64,000 nt of DNA from Propionibacteriaceae bacterium (GTDB taxonomy: Bacteria; Actinomycetota; Actinomycetes; Propionibacteriales; Propionibacteriaceae), in contig WQZD01000007.1 of the NCBI GenBank assembly GCA_009780915.1, forward strand, positions 1-64,000, written 5' to 3'. The notes beneath the pieces are model-generated. The model did not search any database and was not told the DNA's origin. It saw nothing but the letters and a program-made list of their open reading frames with translations. Positions 1 through 7,388 of this stretch are shown in pieces. A program made the position numbers and the translations under genes. The stretch's first letter is position 1, and the number at the start of each line of letters is the position of its first letter.

Positions 1-52
1 TCTCACTCCGCGCCAGATACCTGATCTGCGCCCAATCATCCACTGTGATCAC
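1..52 (-). CDS. istA: IstA-type transposase, first codons only
   Basis: The reading frame starts at GTG (52-50), after a GGATAGG ribosome site, and reads ITVDDWAQIRYLARSE before running off the left edge of the window. This matches the usual N-terminus of IS21-family IstA transposases, which precede an IstB helper ATPase. Only about 17 codons are visible, so integrity and catalytic residues cannot be assessed. The position just inside the terminal repeats supports the call. Confidence 0.65.
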   Translation of the reverse strand, partial: MITVDDWAQIRYLARSE

Positions 53-123
53 CTATCCAATCATGGTCAGGTGGCTCACTTTTCGACCGTCGCCACTGGC
101 TCACTATTCGACCGTCGTCGACA
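1..123 (-). mobile_element. End of an IS21-family insertion sequence
   Basis: The window starts inside an IS21-like element that continues to the left. On the minus strand the end appears to begin at 123 with TGTCGACGACGG. It carries two close copies of a CGACGGTCGAAnAGTGAGCC unit (about 102-118 and 75-96), the multiple terminal repeats typical of IS21 elements, followed by the start of the transposase gene. The other end and the target-site duplication lie outside the window, so whether the element is complete cannot be judged. Confidence 0.75.
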
Positions 124-747
124 CCAGGACACCTGACGTTTTCAGATGTGCGCCAGCATCGCCCAGACATGGTTCGCCAGGACGTCGACCGGTGAAGCGA
201 CCGAACTCGTGAAAGCCTGGAGGACCTATCCCAACGATGCCGAGCATAACAAACCCACAAGTTATGCCCACCGGCATCCCATAGGAGCCAACCAAGACGA
301 CCTTGCAGGTTGACGAAAGGCCCACCACCCGATCGTCCAATACCCCCGCACCCACGAGACTCACACTACCAAGCCATTGTTCTGAATCTACGTCGCACCT
401 CACCTCGTCTTCGAGATGATAGTTCCGATTCCATAAGGTATTATGAAATCCTATACATGTCAGGATTGACATATTATTCTCAATAACACAAGACCGGCCG
501 GCCATCCCTCCACCAAGGATCACACCTGGTAATGGAGGGGAACCACAAACAGCCCCATGCTGTCCCATCGTCGACAACAGATCATCGTCGCCATGTGTGC
601 GACCTCCAGAATTGTCGGCAAGATGACATCCCACACAGTCCCAACCGTAGTGTCGGTCCACATTGGCGCCCACCATGGACGCTGGGCCAACCACCACAAA
701 CCCGCATTCCCCAAAGTCGTCGCCGCTGAGCGAGAAAGGATCCCATC
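124..747. other. Intergenic stretch without a convincing gene
   Basis: Between the IS21 end and the first secreted-protein gene there is AT-richer DNA with several open frames on the minus strand. None has a plausible start, codon bias or family resemblance. The last bases hold the GAAAGGA ribosome site of the gene at 748. I see no RNA gene here. Confidence 0.5.
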
Positions 748-1458
748 ATGAAAAGACTTTCCATCACACTGCTGTCGCTTATTGTCGTATCGATGAGCAT
801 GACGCCCTATGCCCAAGCAGATGACTCACCCACAGATGGCAGCAACCTTCCACAGTACTCCGAACAAGAAGTGGAGCTCTACAAGCAGGTCTACCGTGAT
901 GACCAGAAACTGATTGCGGCCATCAACGCCAATATGGACTCACTGGTCACCGAGGGAAAACTCGTGATCAGCATTCCAGAAAAGGAAGACGTCACACCCC
1001 ACAGGGGGAGCATGGGGTCCTGGGGCGACATCCTCGTCAGCCTGATTACCGACTCGGGAAGCGTGGCCTTCGCAGGACATGCCGCCATCGTATCTATGGA
1101 TAACCACATAACTGTCGAGTCATTCGCCGAGTCATTCAGCCCCATCGGGCTGGATGGCGTTCAGTACTACACAAACTCATGGAATAAGTCTGGCGCCCTC
1201 CTGGTCAGGCCATATGACGCAACCGCTACCATGTACACAACCGCTGCCACATTCGCCCAGGATAAAGTAGGCCTTCCCTATAACTGGAACTTTTTCAACA
1301 AGTCGACGACAAGCAAATACTATTGCAGCCAACTCGTCTGGCAGGCATGGCTGGCAGCCGGGATCGACACCGAGGCAGGCTCCATTCCCAACGGCGTGAT
1401 CGCCCCCGCAGATCTGGTCAATTCCAGCAATACTTATATTGCCAAGAAGATCGACTAG
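748..1458 (+). CDS. Secreted YiiX/C92-like permuted papain-fold hydrolase
   Basis: This 236-residue protein has an N-terminal signal peptide (about residues 1-25, cleavage after AQA). The core shows a histidine in FAGHAAIVSM and a later cysteine in KYYCSQLVWQAWLAAGID. That His-then-Cys order is typical of the permuted NlpC/P60-like amidases of the YiiX/YaeF (MEROPS C92) group. The substrate is probably a peptide or lipid amide in the envelope, which is inference. GAAAGGA lies 7 bases before the ATG. The next gene, a lipoprotein, starts 6 bases after the stop, so the two form an operon. The start and export are well supported; the exact enzymatic role is not. Confidence 0.7.
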   Translation: MKRLSITLLSLIVVSMSMTPYAQADDSPTDGSNLPQYSEQEVELYKQVYRDDQKLIAAINANMDSLVTEGKLVISIPEKEDVTPHRGSMGSWGDILVSLITDSGSVAFAGHAAIVSMDNHITVESFAESFSPIGLDGVQYYTNSWNKSGALLVRPYDATATMYTTAATFAQDKVGLPYNWNFFNKSTTSKYYCSQLVWQAWLAAGIDTEAGSIPNGVIAPADLVNSSNTYIAKKID

Positions 1459-1464
1459 ACGACC

Positions 1465-2550
1465 ATGATCCACAAGTCATCCATCATCGCCGTGCTCATC
1501 TGCCTCGTCTTGTCGGGCTGCTCCGCAGACACGACCGGACGGGTGCCGACCTCTGATGCCGACATATTCGTCTACTCCCATATGTTCACCACGCGCGGTG
1601 GCATCGTCTCCAGCACGACCGACGGGCTTCCGTCCGTACAGGCCAGTCTGTCCGTCCAAGACCTCTTCTATGCGGCACACGACGCGGACTATTACGTCAT
1701 GGCGGGGGCACGGAAGAACAACGTCCTCACGATCTCGAAGGATGGGACCTGGACTCAGTCCTTCCTCCTCGACAACCCCCGCTACACAGGCGTCCTGGCA
1801 GTGGAACTGACCGACGACGCCATGATCGCCCTCATGAACGGCGGAGTCAAGAACAACGTCTACACATCGCTGCTCGTCAACCAGAAAATCGGGGACAGCG
1901 CCTTCAGCCGGTGCGAGGTCGACATCTGGGCTGAAGCTTTGATCGTCAAGGACGGTGTGGCCTACATACTGGGCACGACCATACATCCGCGCAGGTACGC
2001 CGCGATCATCACAGTCGACATCGAGCAGAACATCGTGATTCAACAGCAGGTGTTTCCATACTATTCGCAGTTCACCCGAGCGGTGTGGAGGGACGGGAGC
2101 GTGTACGCGATCGCACAGAAGGGCACATCCCACGCGAGCATCCTGTCCAGGATCGACCCCGACACGCTGACCATCACCCACACGCAGGCCACACCGGACG
2201 AGTACCTGGACCTCGTCCAGGTCGACGGGCGCCTGTACGCCATCTCCGAGAGGAGCATCGACGCCGTGGACGAGACTCTGGATATCCACGACTCCACCCC
2301 CCTGACGCTTGGCATCCACCCGCACGAGGATGGCTACATCGACGCCATCGACGTGTTCGGCCACACCCTCGTCATCACGTACAGGTTCGACGCCCGGCAG
2401 AAAGGATCCCCGAACACCCTGTATGGGTACGTGATACGCGTGGACCTCCCGTCAGGCGTGGAGCGATCCCGTACCCCCATCCTGCTGCCGGCCTCGACCG
2501 ACAATGTCGTCCAGCACATCCACGTCGTCCCACGCGAGTTCTTCGAGTAG
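1465..2550 (+). CDS. Lipoprotein of unknown function, possible beta-propeller
   Basis: This 361-residue protein begins with a lipoprotein signal peptide whose lipobox is LVLSGC (about residues 14-19), so it should be anchored on the outer face of the membrane. After the lipobox there is a run of short repeated beta-strand-like segments (for example VAYILGTTIH, VYAIAQKGTS, LYAISERS) with the look of a beta-propeller. No catalytic motif was recognised. It starts 6 bases after the secreted hydrolase and is probably co-transcribed with it, so the pair may act together at the cell surface. The family is unknown to me. Confidence 0.65.
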   Translation: MIHKSSIIAVLICLVLSGCSADTTGRVPTSDADIFVYSHMFTTRGGIVSSTTDGLPSVQASLSVQDLFYAAHDADYYVMAGARKNNVLTISKDGTWTQSFLLDNPRYTGVLAVELTDDAMIALMNGGVKNNVYTSLLVNQKIGDSAFSRCEVDIWAEALIVKDGVAYILGTTIHPRRYAAIITVDIEQNIVIQQQVFPYYSQFTRAVWRDGSVYAIAQKGTSHASILSRIDPDTLTITHTQATPDEYLDLVQVDGRLYAISERSIDAVDETLDIHDSTPLTLGIHPHEDGYIDAIDVFGHTLVITYRFDARQKGSPNTLYGYVIRVDLPSGVERSRTPILLPASTDNVVQHIHVVPREFFE

Positions 2551-2727
2551 GCGCGGGATGTCCCACGGAAGCGGGAACCAGCGTCAGTCCCTGGGATTCC
2601 GGGGGTTGATGAATAGGTGTTCATCCTGCTAACATCCCTATCATGTGGGGATCACGTCATTTCAGGTAGTCACCATGACGGTACATGAGAAGTCGAACTC
2701 CGCATATCGTGAAAGGAGCAGAGATGC

Positions 2728-2876
2728 TTAGCCACAGTAATCCTGGAAGTCCTTCACGTTTCGGGTGGCCACTACTGTGATCGTCACGTTTGAAGCATGA
2801 CCAGTCAGCCAGCGCATGACCTGTTCACCGGGCACAGGCTTAGAGCATCAGAGGCAACGTTAGCATCGAGGACCAT
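2728..2876 (-). pseudogene. fitB: Remnant of a FitB/VapC PIN-domain toxin
   Basis: The frame opens with ATG at 2876, overlapping the antitoxin stop as TGATG, and reads MVLDANVASDAL, the expected N-terminus of a PIN toxin with its first aspartate. It then breaks. After a frame change only a C-terminal piece remains, TITVVATRNVKDF followed by QDYCG and a stop (2728-2730), which resembles the ATRNxxDF end of FitB toxins. Most of the roughly 140-residue domain and its other acidic residues are missing, so no nuclease can be made. The antitoxin is intact. Confidence 0.7.
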
Positions 2877-3127
2877 CACAAGTCCCCGCCTGTCAGATCA
2901 GGGACCCTGGGCACCGACGCTCGCGACACATCAAGATCAACACCCCCAGTGGAGCGCCTGAATCGTTCAGCGGCTTGCAACAACGCACTCCCAAAGGGCA
3001 CTTCACAGTACACCTGGGACAGGGTCGCACGCACCTCCGCCTCCATGGAACGTCCATTGTGAGCCGCTTGCTCCCGGATTCGTTGGTACGTGGACTCATC
3101 CACCCCATGTATGGTCAAGACAGGCAT
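2876..3127 (-). CDS. fitA: FitA/VapB-type ribbon-helix-helix antitoxin
   Basis: This 83-residue protein starts MPVLTIHGVDESTYQRIREQ and continues with NGRSMEAEVRATL. This is the characteristic ribbon-helix-helix N-terminus of FitA-like antitoxins, which dimerise, bind their own operator and mask a PIN-domain RNase with their C-terminus. GAGAGGAG precedes the ATG. An 18-bp inverted repeat (3153-3170) upstream is a plausible operator. The toxin gene that overlaps its stop codon is degraded, so the antitoxin now has no cognate toxin here and may only autorepress. Confidence 0.8.
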   Translation of the reverse strand: MPVLTIHGVDESTYQRIREQAAHNGRSMEAEVRATLSQVYCEVPFGSALLQAAERFRRSTGGVDLDVSRASVPRVPDLTGGDL

Positions 3128-3152
3128 GGCACTCCTCTCTTTCTGTCTGCGA

Positions 3153-3170
3153 TGCTAACAGGTGCTAGCA
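3153..3170. promoter_or_regulatory. Probable FitA operator
   Basis: TGCTAACAGGTGCTAGCA is an inverted repeat with one mismatched pair, 25 bases upstream of the fitA start. The GTTAGCATC half-site also recurs inside the broken toxin gene near 2859. Autoregulation through such dyads is usual for FitAB/VapBC loci; binding here is inferred. Confidence 0.45.
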
Positions 3171-3225
3171 GTCATGGATGCCATCACGTACTTTCCATAC
3201 CGCACATCCTCGCCCCCAGTGCCAA

Positions 3226-3254
3226 CCGCCTTGTGGATAACTCCCTCCCGGGTG
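3226..3254 (+). repeat. 29-bp direct repeat, copy 1
   Basis: This copy matches 4721-4749 in 28 of 29 positions and the same orientation. The core CCGCCTTGTGGATAAC contains TGTGGATAA, the complement of the consensus DnaA box TTATCCACA. The two copies bracket the AAA+/DUF4143 gene: this one lies 21 bases beyond its stop, the other about 130 bases before its start. Confidence 0.8.
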
Positions 3255-3274
3255 AGCACGACTCGCATAGCCCC

Positions 3275-4591
3275 CTACTGTCGAGTCAGCACGCCCGCCA
3301 TGTACGCCGGGAGATAGGTCACGGAGCCGACCTGTTCGACGTTGGTCTCGCCGAGGACCAGGGCTCGGTCGACGTCCCAGCCTGGGGTCGTGAGAACTTT
3401 GTCCAGCGCGGCATGGGTCTTGTACGACCGACCTGACTTCACCTCGATGGCGGTGATGCGTCCTTGCCCGTCCTCGATCATGAAGTCGACCTCACCGACA
3501 TGTTTGTTGGAGAAATACCGCAATGAATGTCCATGCGCGATGAGCTCCTGCGCAACGAAGTTCTCGTACACCCCACCACAGTTCATGGCAGGAGATCCGT
3601 CGAGGATTCCGAGTAGCGCGTCCTTGGGATACTGGCTGCACAGGAGACCGACGTCCGCGAGGAACAACTTGAACAGCCGCCGGGACTCGCTCGCGAGCAA
3701 GGGGCTCACAGGCGCCGTGACATTGTATGCGGCCAGGGCGATATTCGCCATAGTCAGCCACAGGAACTCGTCCGCCACTTGCGAGTAGCGTTTCACGTCC
3801 GGGATCGACGACAGCGTGAACCGTCGGTTCTGGGTCGTGAGCTGGGACGGGATCAGCGAGAAGATGTCTTTGATGACCAATCGGCGGTCTTTGGGCGCGA
3901 ACTTTCCGAGGTCGCTGGCGTAGAAGGTGAGAATCCCGTCCTGCACCGTGCGAACCTGATCGATGCCCACTTTGTTCTGATACAAAGACACGGCGTCGGG
4001 CATGCCGCCGACCAAGAGGTACGCATGGACAAGCTCCGACAGCCTGGCGTGCAGGTAGTCAGGAACTTCCGTGCCGGCCTGAAAACAGTCGCCCACCATG
4101 GACCACGCCTTGGAGGGGATCCCCTGAGCCCAACAGAATTCTTCGAAATCCAGGGGGTACATGCGCAGTTCCGTCAGATACCCCACCGGCGGCGAGCGTA
4201 TCCCCTCAAGCTCGACGCCCAACAAAGAACCAGAGAGGACGTACTCGTAGTCGCCCCGATCCACCAGGAACTTGATGAAGGTGACAATCTCTGGGCATTC
4301 CTGGACTTCATCGATGAAGATCAGCGTCTCGTGGGGCACGAGCCTGGTGCCCGCCGCCACCGAGAGCCGCCAGAACAGGTCATCCGCGCTTGTCGCCCGA
4401 CGAAGGGATTCGCGAGTGGAGGCGTTCTCCACGAGATTGAACTCCGCCACGACAGGATACGCCTGCGCGGCGAACTCTCGAATCAGGAAAGTCTTCCCCA
4501 CTTGCCTCGCCCCGGTGACGAGCAGCGCCTGGCGACTGGCGCTCTGCTTCCATTGCTGAAAGCGCGCCATGGCTTTACGTTCCAGCATCAT
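3275..4591 (-). CDS. AAA+ ATPase with C-terminal DUF4143 domain
   Basis: This 438-residue protein has the standard two-part layout. The N-terminal AAA+ (AAA_14) domain carries Walker A GARQVGKT (about residues 27-34), Walker B TLIFIDEVQE (about 89-98) and a sensor-like YVLSGSLLG. The C-terminal DUF4143 domain has a restriction-nuclease-like EVDFMIEDGQGRITAIEVKS segment. Families of this type are common in accessory DNA and their cellular role is poorly defined. The gene stands alone between 29-bp direct repeats and is preceded by three 33-bp tandem repeats. A broken relative lies at 16526-16858. Confidence 0.85.
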   Translation of the reverse strand: MMLERKAMARFQQWKQSASRQALLVTGARQVGKTFLIREFAAQAYPVVAEFNLVENASTRESLRRATSADDLFWRLSVAAGTRLVPHETLIFIDEVQECPEIVTFIKFLVDRGDYEYVLSGSLLGVELEGIRSPPVGYLTELRMYPLDFEEFCWAQGIPSKAWSMVGDCFQAGTEVPDYLHARLSELVHAYLLVGGMPDAVSLYQNKVGIDQVRTVQDGILTFYASDLGKFAPKDRRLVIKDIFSLIPSQLTTQNRRFTLSSIPDVKRYSQVADEFLWLTMANIALAAYNVTAPVSPLLASESRRLFKLFLADVGLLCSQYPKDALLGILDGSPAMNCGGVYENFVAQELIAHGHSLRYFSNKHVGEVDFMIEDGQGRITAIEVKSGRSYKTHAALDKVLTTPGWDVDRALVLGETNVEQVGSVTYLPAYMAGVLTRQ

Positions 4592-4599
4592 CCCGCCTC

Positions 4600-4698
4600 A
4601 CACTTATCCGTACTTTTAAAACCCATCTTAGGACATTTATTCGTATTTTCATCTTTGTGATTCGGACACTTTTCGGCATTTTGCGGTTGCCAACCATA
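4600..4698 (-). repeat. Three 33-bp tandem repeats before the ATPase gene
   Basis: The 13-mers acacttatccgta (4600), acatttattcgta (4633) and acacttttcggca (4666) recur at exactly 33-bp spacing, with further weak matches in each unit. Read on the minus strand, each unit is 11 codons ending in AEKC, TNKC or TDKC. That frame stops in an overlap with the ATPase ATG. The repeats may be regulator-binding sites three helical turns apart or the relic of a repeat peptide. Confidence 0.55.
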
Positions 4699-4720
4699 GG
4701 GGCCACCGTGCCACGTCGCG

Positions 4721-4749
4721 CCGCCTTGTGGATAACCCCCTCCCGGGTG
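4721..4749 (+). repeat. 29-bp direct repeat, copy 2
   Basis: This is the second copy of the repeat at 3226-3254, differing by a single T-to-C change. It lies between the upstream region of the AAA+/DUF4143 gene and the ribosome site of the lipoprotein gene at 4803. Confidence 0.8.
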
Positions 4750-4802
4750 CGGAAATGGTATGGAATATGTGTGAGAGGTCTTCGCATGACAAGGGAGGAA
4801 GC

Positions 4803-5351
4803 ATGAAGAGGTGGGCGTACGTTGTGGCCGCCGTGGTCCTGGGGTACGGATTGACGGGGTGCACCGGGCACGTGGACGATCCTCCCGCCAGCGACCCTCC
4901 CCCGACACCGACCATCGCCCCCACGCCCGAGTGGAACGCCGAGGAACAAGGGGCCATCGACGCGGTGCAGACGTACCTGGCGACCTGGGCGTACATCGGA
5001 CAGAACCTCGTGGAGGCGGATTGGAACTCGATACGTGATGTCTCAAGCGACCCTGAGAGCAACCACGACCTCATGGTGTGGACCCATTGGGCCGAAAATG
5101 AGTGGCACCTGGTCGGAAAGCCAGAATTCACTCCCCTGTACCTCACATGGGGAGCAGTGGATTACCAAGGCCAGCGATATCACGTGTATGGCTGCTTCGT
5201 CATTGAGGATTCCTACATCGCCGACGACGCGGGAAATTCAGTGGGAGACAGCGGGCGTGTCGAACGAGGAGTCAACAGCTACACAGTCATACAGACCCCG
5301 GACGACCTCTTTCTGATTCTCGACAGCAAAGCAGAGGACGACACATGCTGA
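4803..5351 (+). CDS. Actinobacterial lipoprotein of unknown function
   Basis: This 182-residue protein starts at the ATG preceded by GGGAGG. Its lipoprotein signal ends in the lipobox LTGC (about residues 17-20), followed by a proline/threonine-rich linker (about 21-40). The remainder, with AVQTYLATWAYIG near residue 52, resembles the small NTF2-like outer lipoproteins often seen in actinobacteria. It overlaps the following secreted-protein gene by 7 bases (ATGCTGA), so the two should be translated together. No enzymatic motif is visible. Confidence 0.7.
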   Translation: MKRWAYVVAAVVLGYGLTGCTGHVDDPPASDPPPTPTIAPTPEWNAEEQGAIDAVQTYLATWAYIGQNLVEADWNSIRDVSSDPESNHDLMVWTHWAENEWHLVGKPEFTPLYLTWGAVDYQGQRYHVYGCFVIEDSYIADDAGNSVGDSGRVERGVNSYTVIQTPDDLFLILDSKAEDDTC

Positions 5352-6346
5352 CCCGCCGATCACTCGCCATAGCTTGCTCCATGATCCTCGTTTTCGCCAC
5401 AGTCGACCTCGCTACCGCTGCCAGCATGGCAGCCGGTTGCACCACCCATGTCGGTGATGGCCGTTACGGCGAGAGCACGATCAACATCGGCGTCTCTTGC
5501 GAGAGCTCCAACCCAGGCTCACCCACCACCGACCCATCCCCAGACAGCCGGGATCCGGCCCCCGAGTGCGTTCGCCCAGACGGCATGCCCACCGCATGCT
5601 GGTACGGCGACTATTGGTGGAGCCCGGCGTTCAACCTCTACTGCCAAGTGGCGACCATCCCCCAGGACAGCCCTATCTGGAACACGCACCGCGACTCGGC
5701 CGGCAACCCCACCGGCACCGCCTACCAATGCCTCGTCTCCGTCAACGGAACCCTCAAAAACACCCTCTACTGGCAGACCATCCAACAATCCACCCCCATA
5801 CGCCCGGGCACCGACCCGGTCACCCTCGTACGATCCGCCCTGGCCTCACTCGACCTCCACCCACCCACCGTCGGCGTGGGCGCCTACATCTACCCCCACT
5901 ACGAGAACTGGGGCCTCAGCTGGTGGGTCGGAGCGCCCATGTGGCTCTGGGTCGACGCCACCGACGACCTCCAATGGGGAACCCACACCCTCACCGCCAC
6001 CCAAGACGGCACCACCGTCACCGCCACCGTCACACCCACCACCGCCACCTTCGACCCCGGAGACGGCACCACCCCCATCACCTGCCCCACCCCCGGCACA
6101 CCACGCCCCTGGAACCCCGACGACCTCCTCAGCCACCACTCCCCCACAGGATGCGAACACACCTACACCACCACCAACCAACTCGGATCCATCGACTCCC
6201 GCTACACCATCACCGCCACCGTCACCTGGACCATCGACTGGACCACCACCGACCACCAACACGGCACCTTCACCACCACAACCACCTCCACCGACCACAC
6301 CACCATCCACGTCGGAGAACTCCGCATCGTCCGCCCCGCCAGCTGA
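5345..6346 (+). CDS. Secreted Thr/Pro/His-rich protein
   Basis: This 333-residue protein has a signal peptide (about residues 1-30). A Cys- and Pro-rich segment follows, with WYGDYWWSPAFNLYC near residue 86, and then a threonine-rich beta-sandwich-like C-terminal half with many TxTxT strands (about 210-325). It is exported and probably binds a surface partner. It overlaps the upstream lipoprotein gene and is likely its functional partner. The strong codon bias for ACC and CAC creates long false reading frames in the other phases. I do not recognise a named family. Confidence 0.65.
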   Translation: MLTRRSLAIACSMILVFATVDLATAASMAAGCTTHVGDGRYGESTINIGVSCESSNPGSPTTDPSPDSRDPAPECVRPDGMPTACWYGDYWWSPAFNLYCQVATIPQDSPIWNTHRDSAGNPTGTAYQCLVSVNGTLKNTLYWQTIQQSTPIRPGTDPVTLVRSALASLDLHPPTVGVGAYIYPHYENWGLSWWVGAPMWLWVDATDDLQWGTHTLTATQDGTTVTATVTPTTATFDPGDGTTPITCPTPGTPRPWNPDDLLSHHSPTGCEHTYTTTNQLGSIDSRYTITATVTWTIDWTTTDHQHGTFTTTTTSTDHTTIHVGELRIVRPAS

Positions 6347-6533
6347 CACCCCCACCACCACACCCACACCGAACCCACAGGCCTGCGACAACAGCCATCC
6401 GCACGCCCACGTACCGTCCACTTTTCCATGTCACTTGTCCACATTTCGAGACAAATGCCCAGATCCAAAGTCCCTCTCAGCGGCCCATTACGCCGCTCCA
6501 CGCGGGAATTAATCCAATATCATTCCAAAACCC

Positions 6534-6563
6534 TTGCATGCATCAGAAAACACATGCTAAAGT
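6534..6563 (+). promoter_or_regulatory. Candidate promoter upstream of the actP operon
   Basis: TTGCAT at 6534-6539 and TAAAGT at 6558-6563 are separated by 18 bases, a good sigma-70-type arrangement. It points toward the DUF485-actP pair, although it is some 370 bases away. Confidence 0.4.
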
Positions 6564-6731
6564 CTCCGCAAGAGATCGCGAGAGACAACGATTGCACCGA
6601 TGTAATACTGATACTGAGACTGAAAATACCGAATCACCACCGCGTTTCTCTCCCGTACGGGCATTTTCTGGTGAAGAATCCAGTCAATGGGGCAACTCCG
6701 GCGACACCGGAGGTACGGGGGTCTCTTACCT

Positions 6732-6746
6732 GGTCATGACATGACC
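6732..6746. promoter_or_regulatory. Perfect 15-bp dyad, possible operator
   Basis: GGTCATGACATGACC is a perfect inverted repeat of 7-bp arms around one base. It lies about 200 bases upstream of the DUF485 start and may bind a regulator of acetate uptake. The identity of any regulator is unknown. Confidence 0.35.
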
Positions 6747-6942
6747 GCCATGAGGACGGATCGACATCGGCCTAGCATCTCTGAGGGGAGAGATTGGGGC
6801 AGTAACCGGTGTTGCCTCATGGTTGGCGATCCTTTCGCGTCCGAACCGTGGGACGGGTGGGGTCTTTGTCATCCGATCAGGAAACCAACAATGGTACAAC
6901 TCTACTACGAGCCTCTTAGACAGGGGAGAGGGAGACAACACT

Positions 6943-7263
6943 GTGGCTAAAGAACCTGATTATCTGGCCATCGCCCAGCTGACATCATTCAAGAAGTTTC
7001 AGTCCGCCCGCAAGGCATTCACCATTCCAATCACGCTGCTGTTCTTCGCCTTCTACTTGGGACTGCCCATCCTGGCAGGTTTCACGAAGGTTCTGACACA
7101 TCCGGTCATCGGAGACATCTCGTGGGCCTGGATCTACGCCTTCGCTCAATTCATCATGACCTGGGGTCTGGGTCTGCTCTACTTGGCCAAGGCCAAGACG
7201 TTCGACAAGATGAATGACGACGTGCTCGCCGACATCGACCAACTCGACGCAGTCAAGGTCTGA
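6943..7263 (+). CDS. DUF485 membrane protein, acetate permease partner
   Basis: This 106-residue protein starts at GTG after GGAGAGGGAG. It has two hydrophobic segments (about residues 25-47 and 60-82), with the short loop and LGLLYLAKAKTFDKMND tail typical of DUF485 proteins such as YjcH. These small inner-membrane proteins are encoded next to ActP-type solute:sodium symporters and are thought to assist them. The actP gene follows 125 bases downstream on the same strand. Confidence 0.85.
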   Translation: MAKEPDYLAIAQLTSFKKFQSARKAFTIPITLLFFAFYLGLPILAGFTKVLTHPVIGDISWAWIYAFAQFIMTWGLGLLYLAKAKTFDKMNDDVLADIDQLDAVKV

Positions 7264-7388
7264 TCTAACAACAACGACATCAGGGCGGTGACGAACACCC
7301 CGGATCGTATGTCGAACCAGCGTGATCCCGATCACGCCATGGCTGACCTCGTCCGCGTACCCCCGTCCTGGAAAGAAAGGTAAACAAC

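Larger units (their letters stand above)
6347..6942. other. Long upstream region of the acetate permease operon
   Basis: No gene is supported in these roughly 600 bases. They contain a candidate promoter at 6534-6563, a CTCCGG/CCGGAG hairpin near 6695-6712, the perfect dyad GGTCATGACATGACC at 6732-6746, and GGAGAGGGAG just before the DUF485 start. If transcription starts near 6570 the leader would be about 370 nt long. Confidence 0.5.

Noticed and set aside
104-697. Open frame of 197 codons on the minus strand next to the IS21 end
   Set aside because: It runs through the insertion-sequence terminus, has no ribosome site, no natural domain pattern and no recognisable family.
3226-4749. Replication origin suggested by two DnaA-box-like sequences
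   Set aside because: Only two isolated boxes, both inside a direct repeat, with no AT-rich unwinding region or dnaA/dnaN genes.
5448-6744. Two long plus-strand frames over the secreted Thr-rich gene
   Set aside because: They are Pro/His/Arg/Thr-rich shadows produced by repetitive ACC and CAC codons of the true frame.
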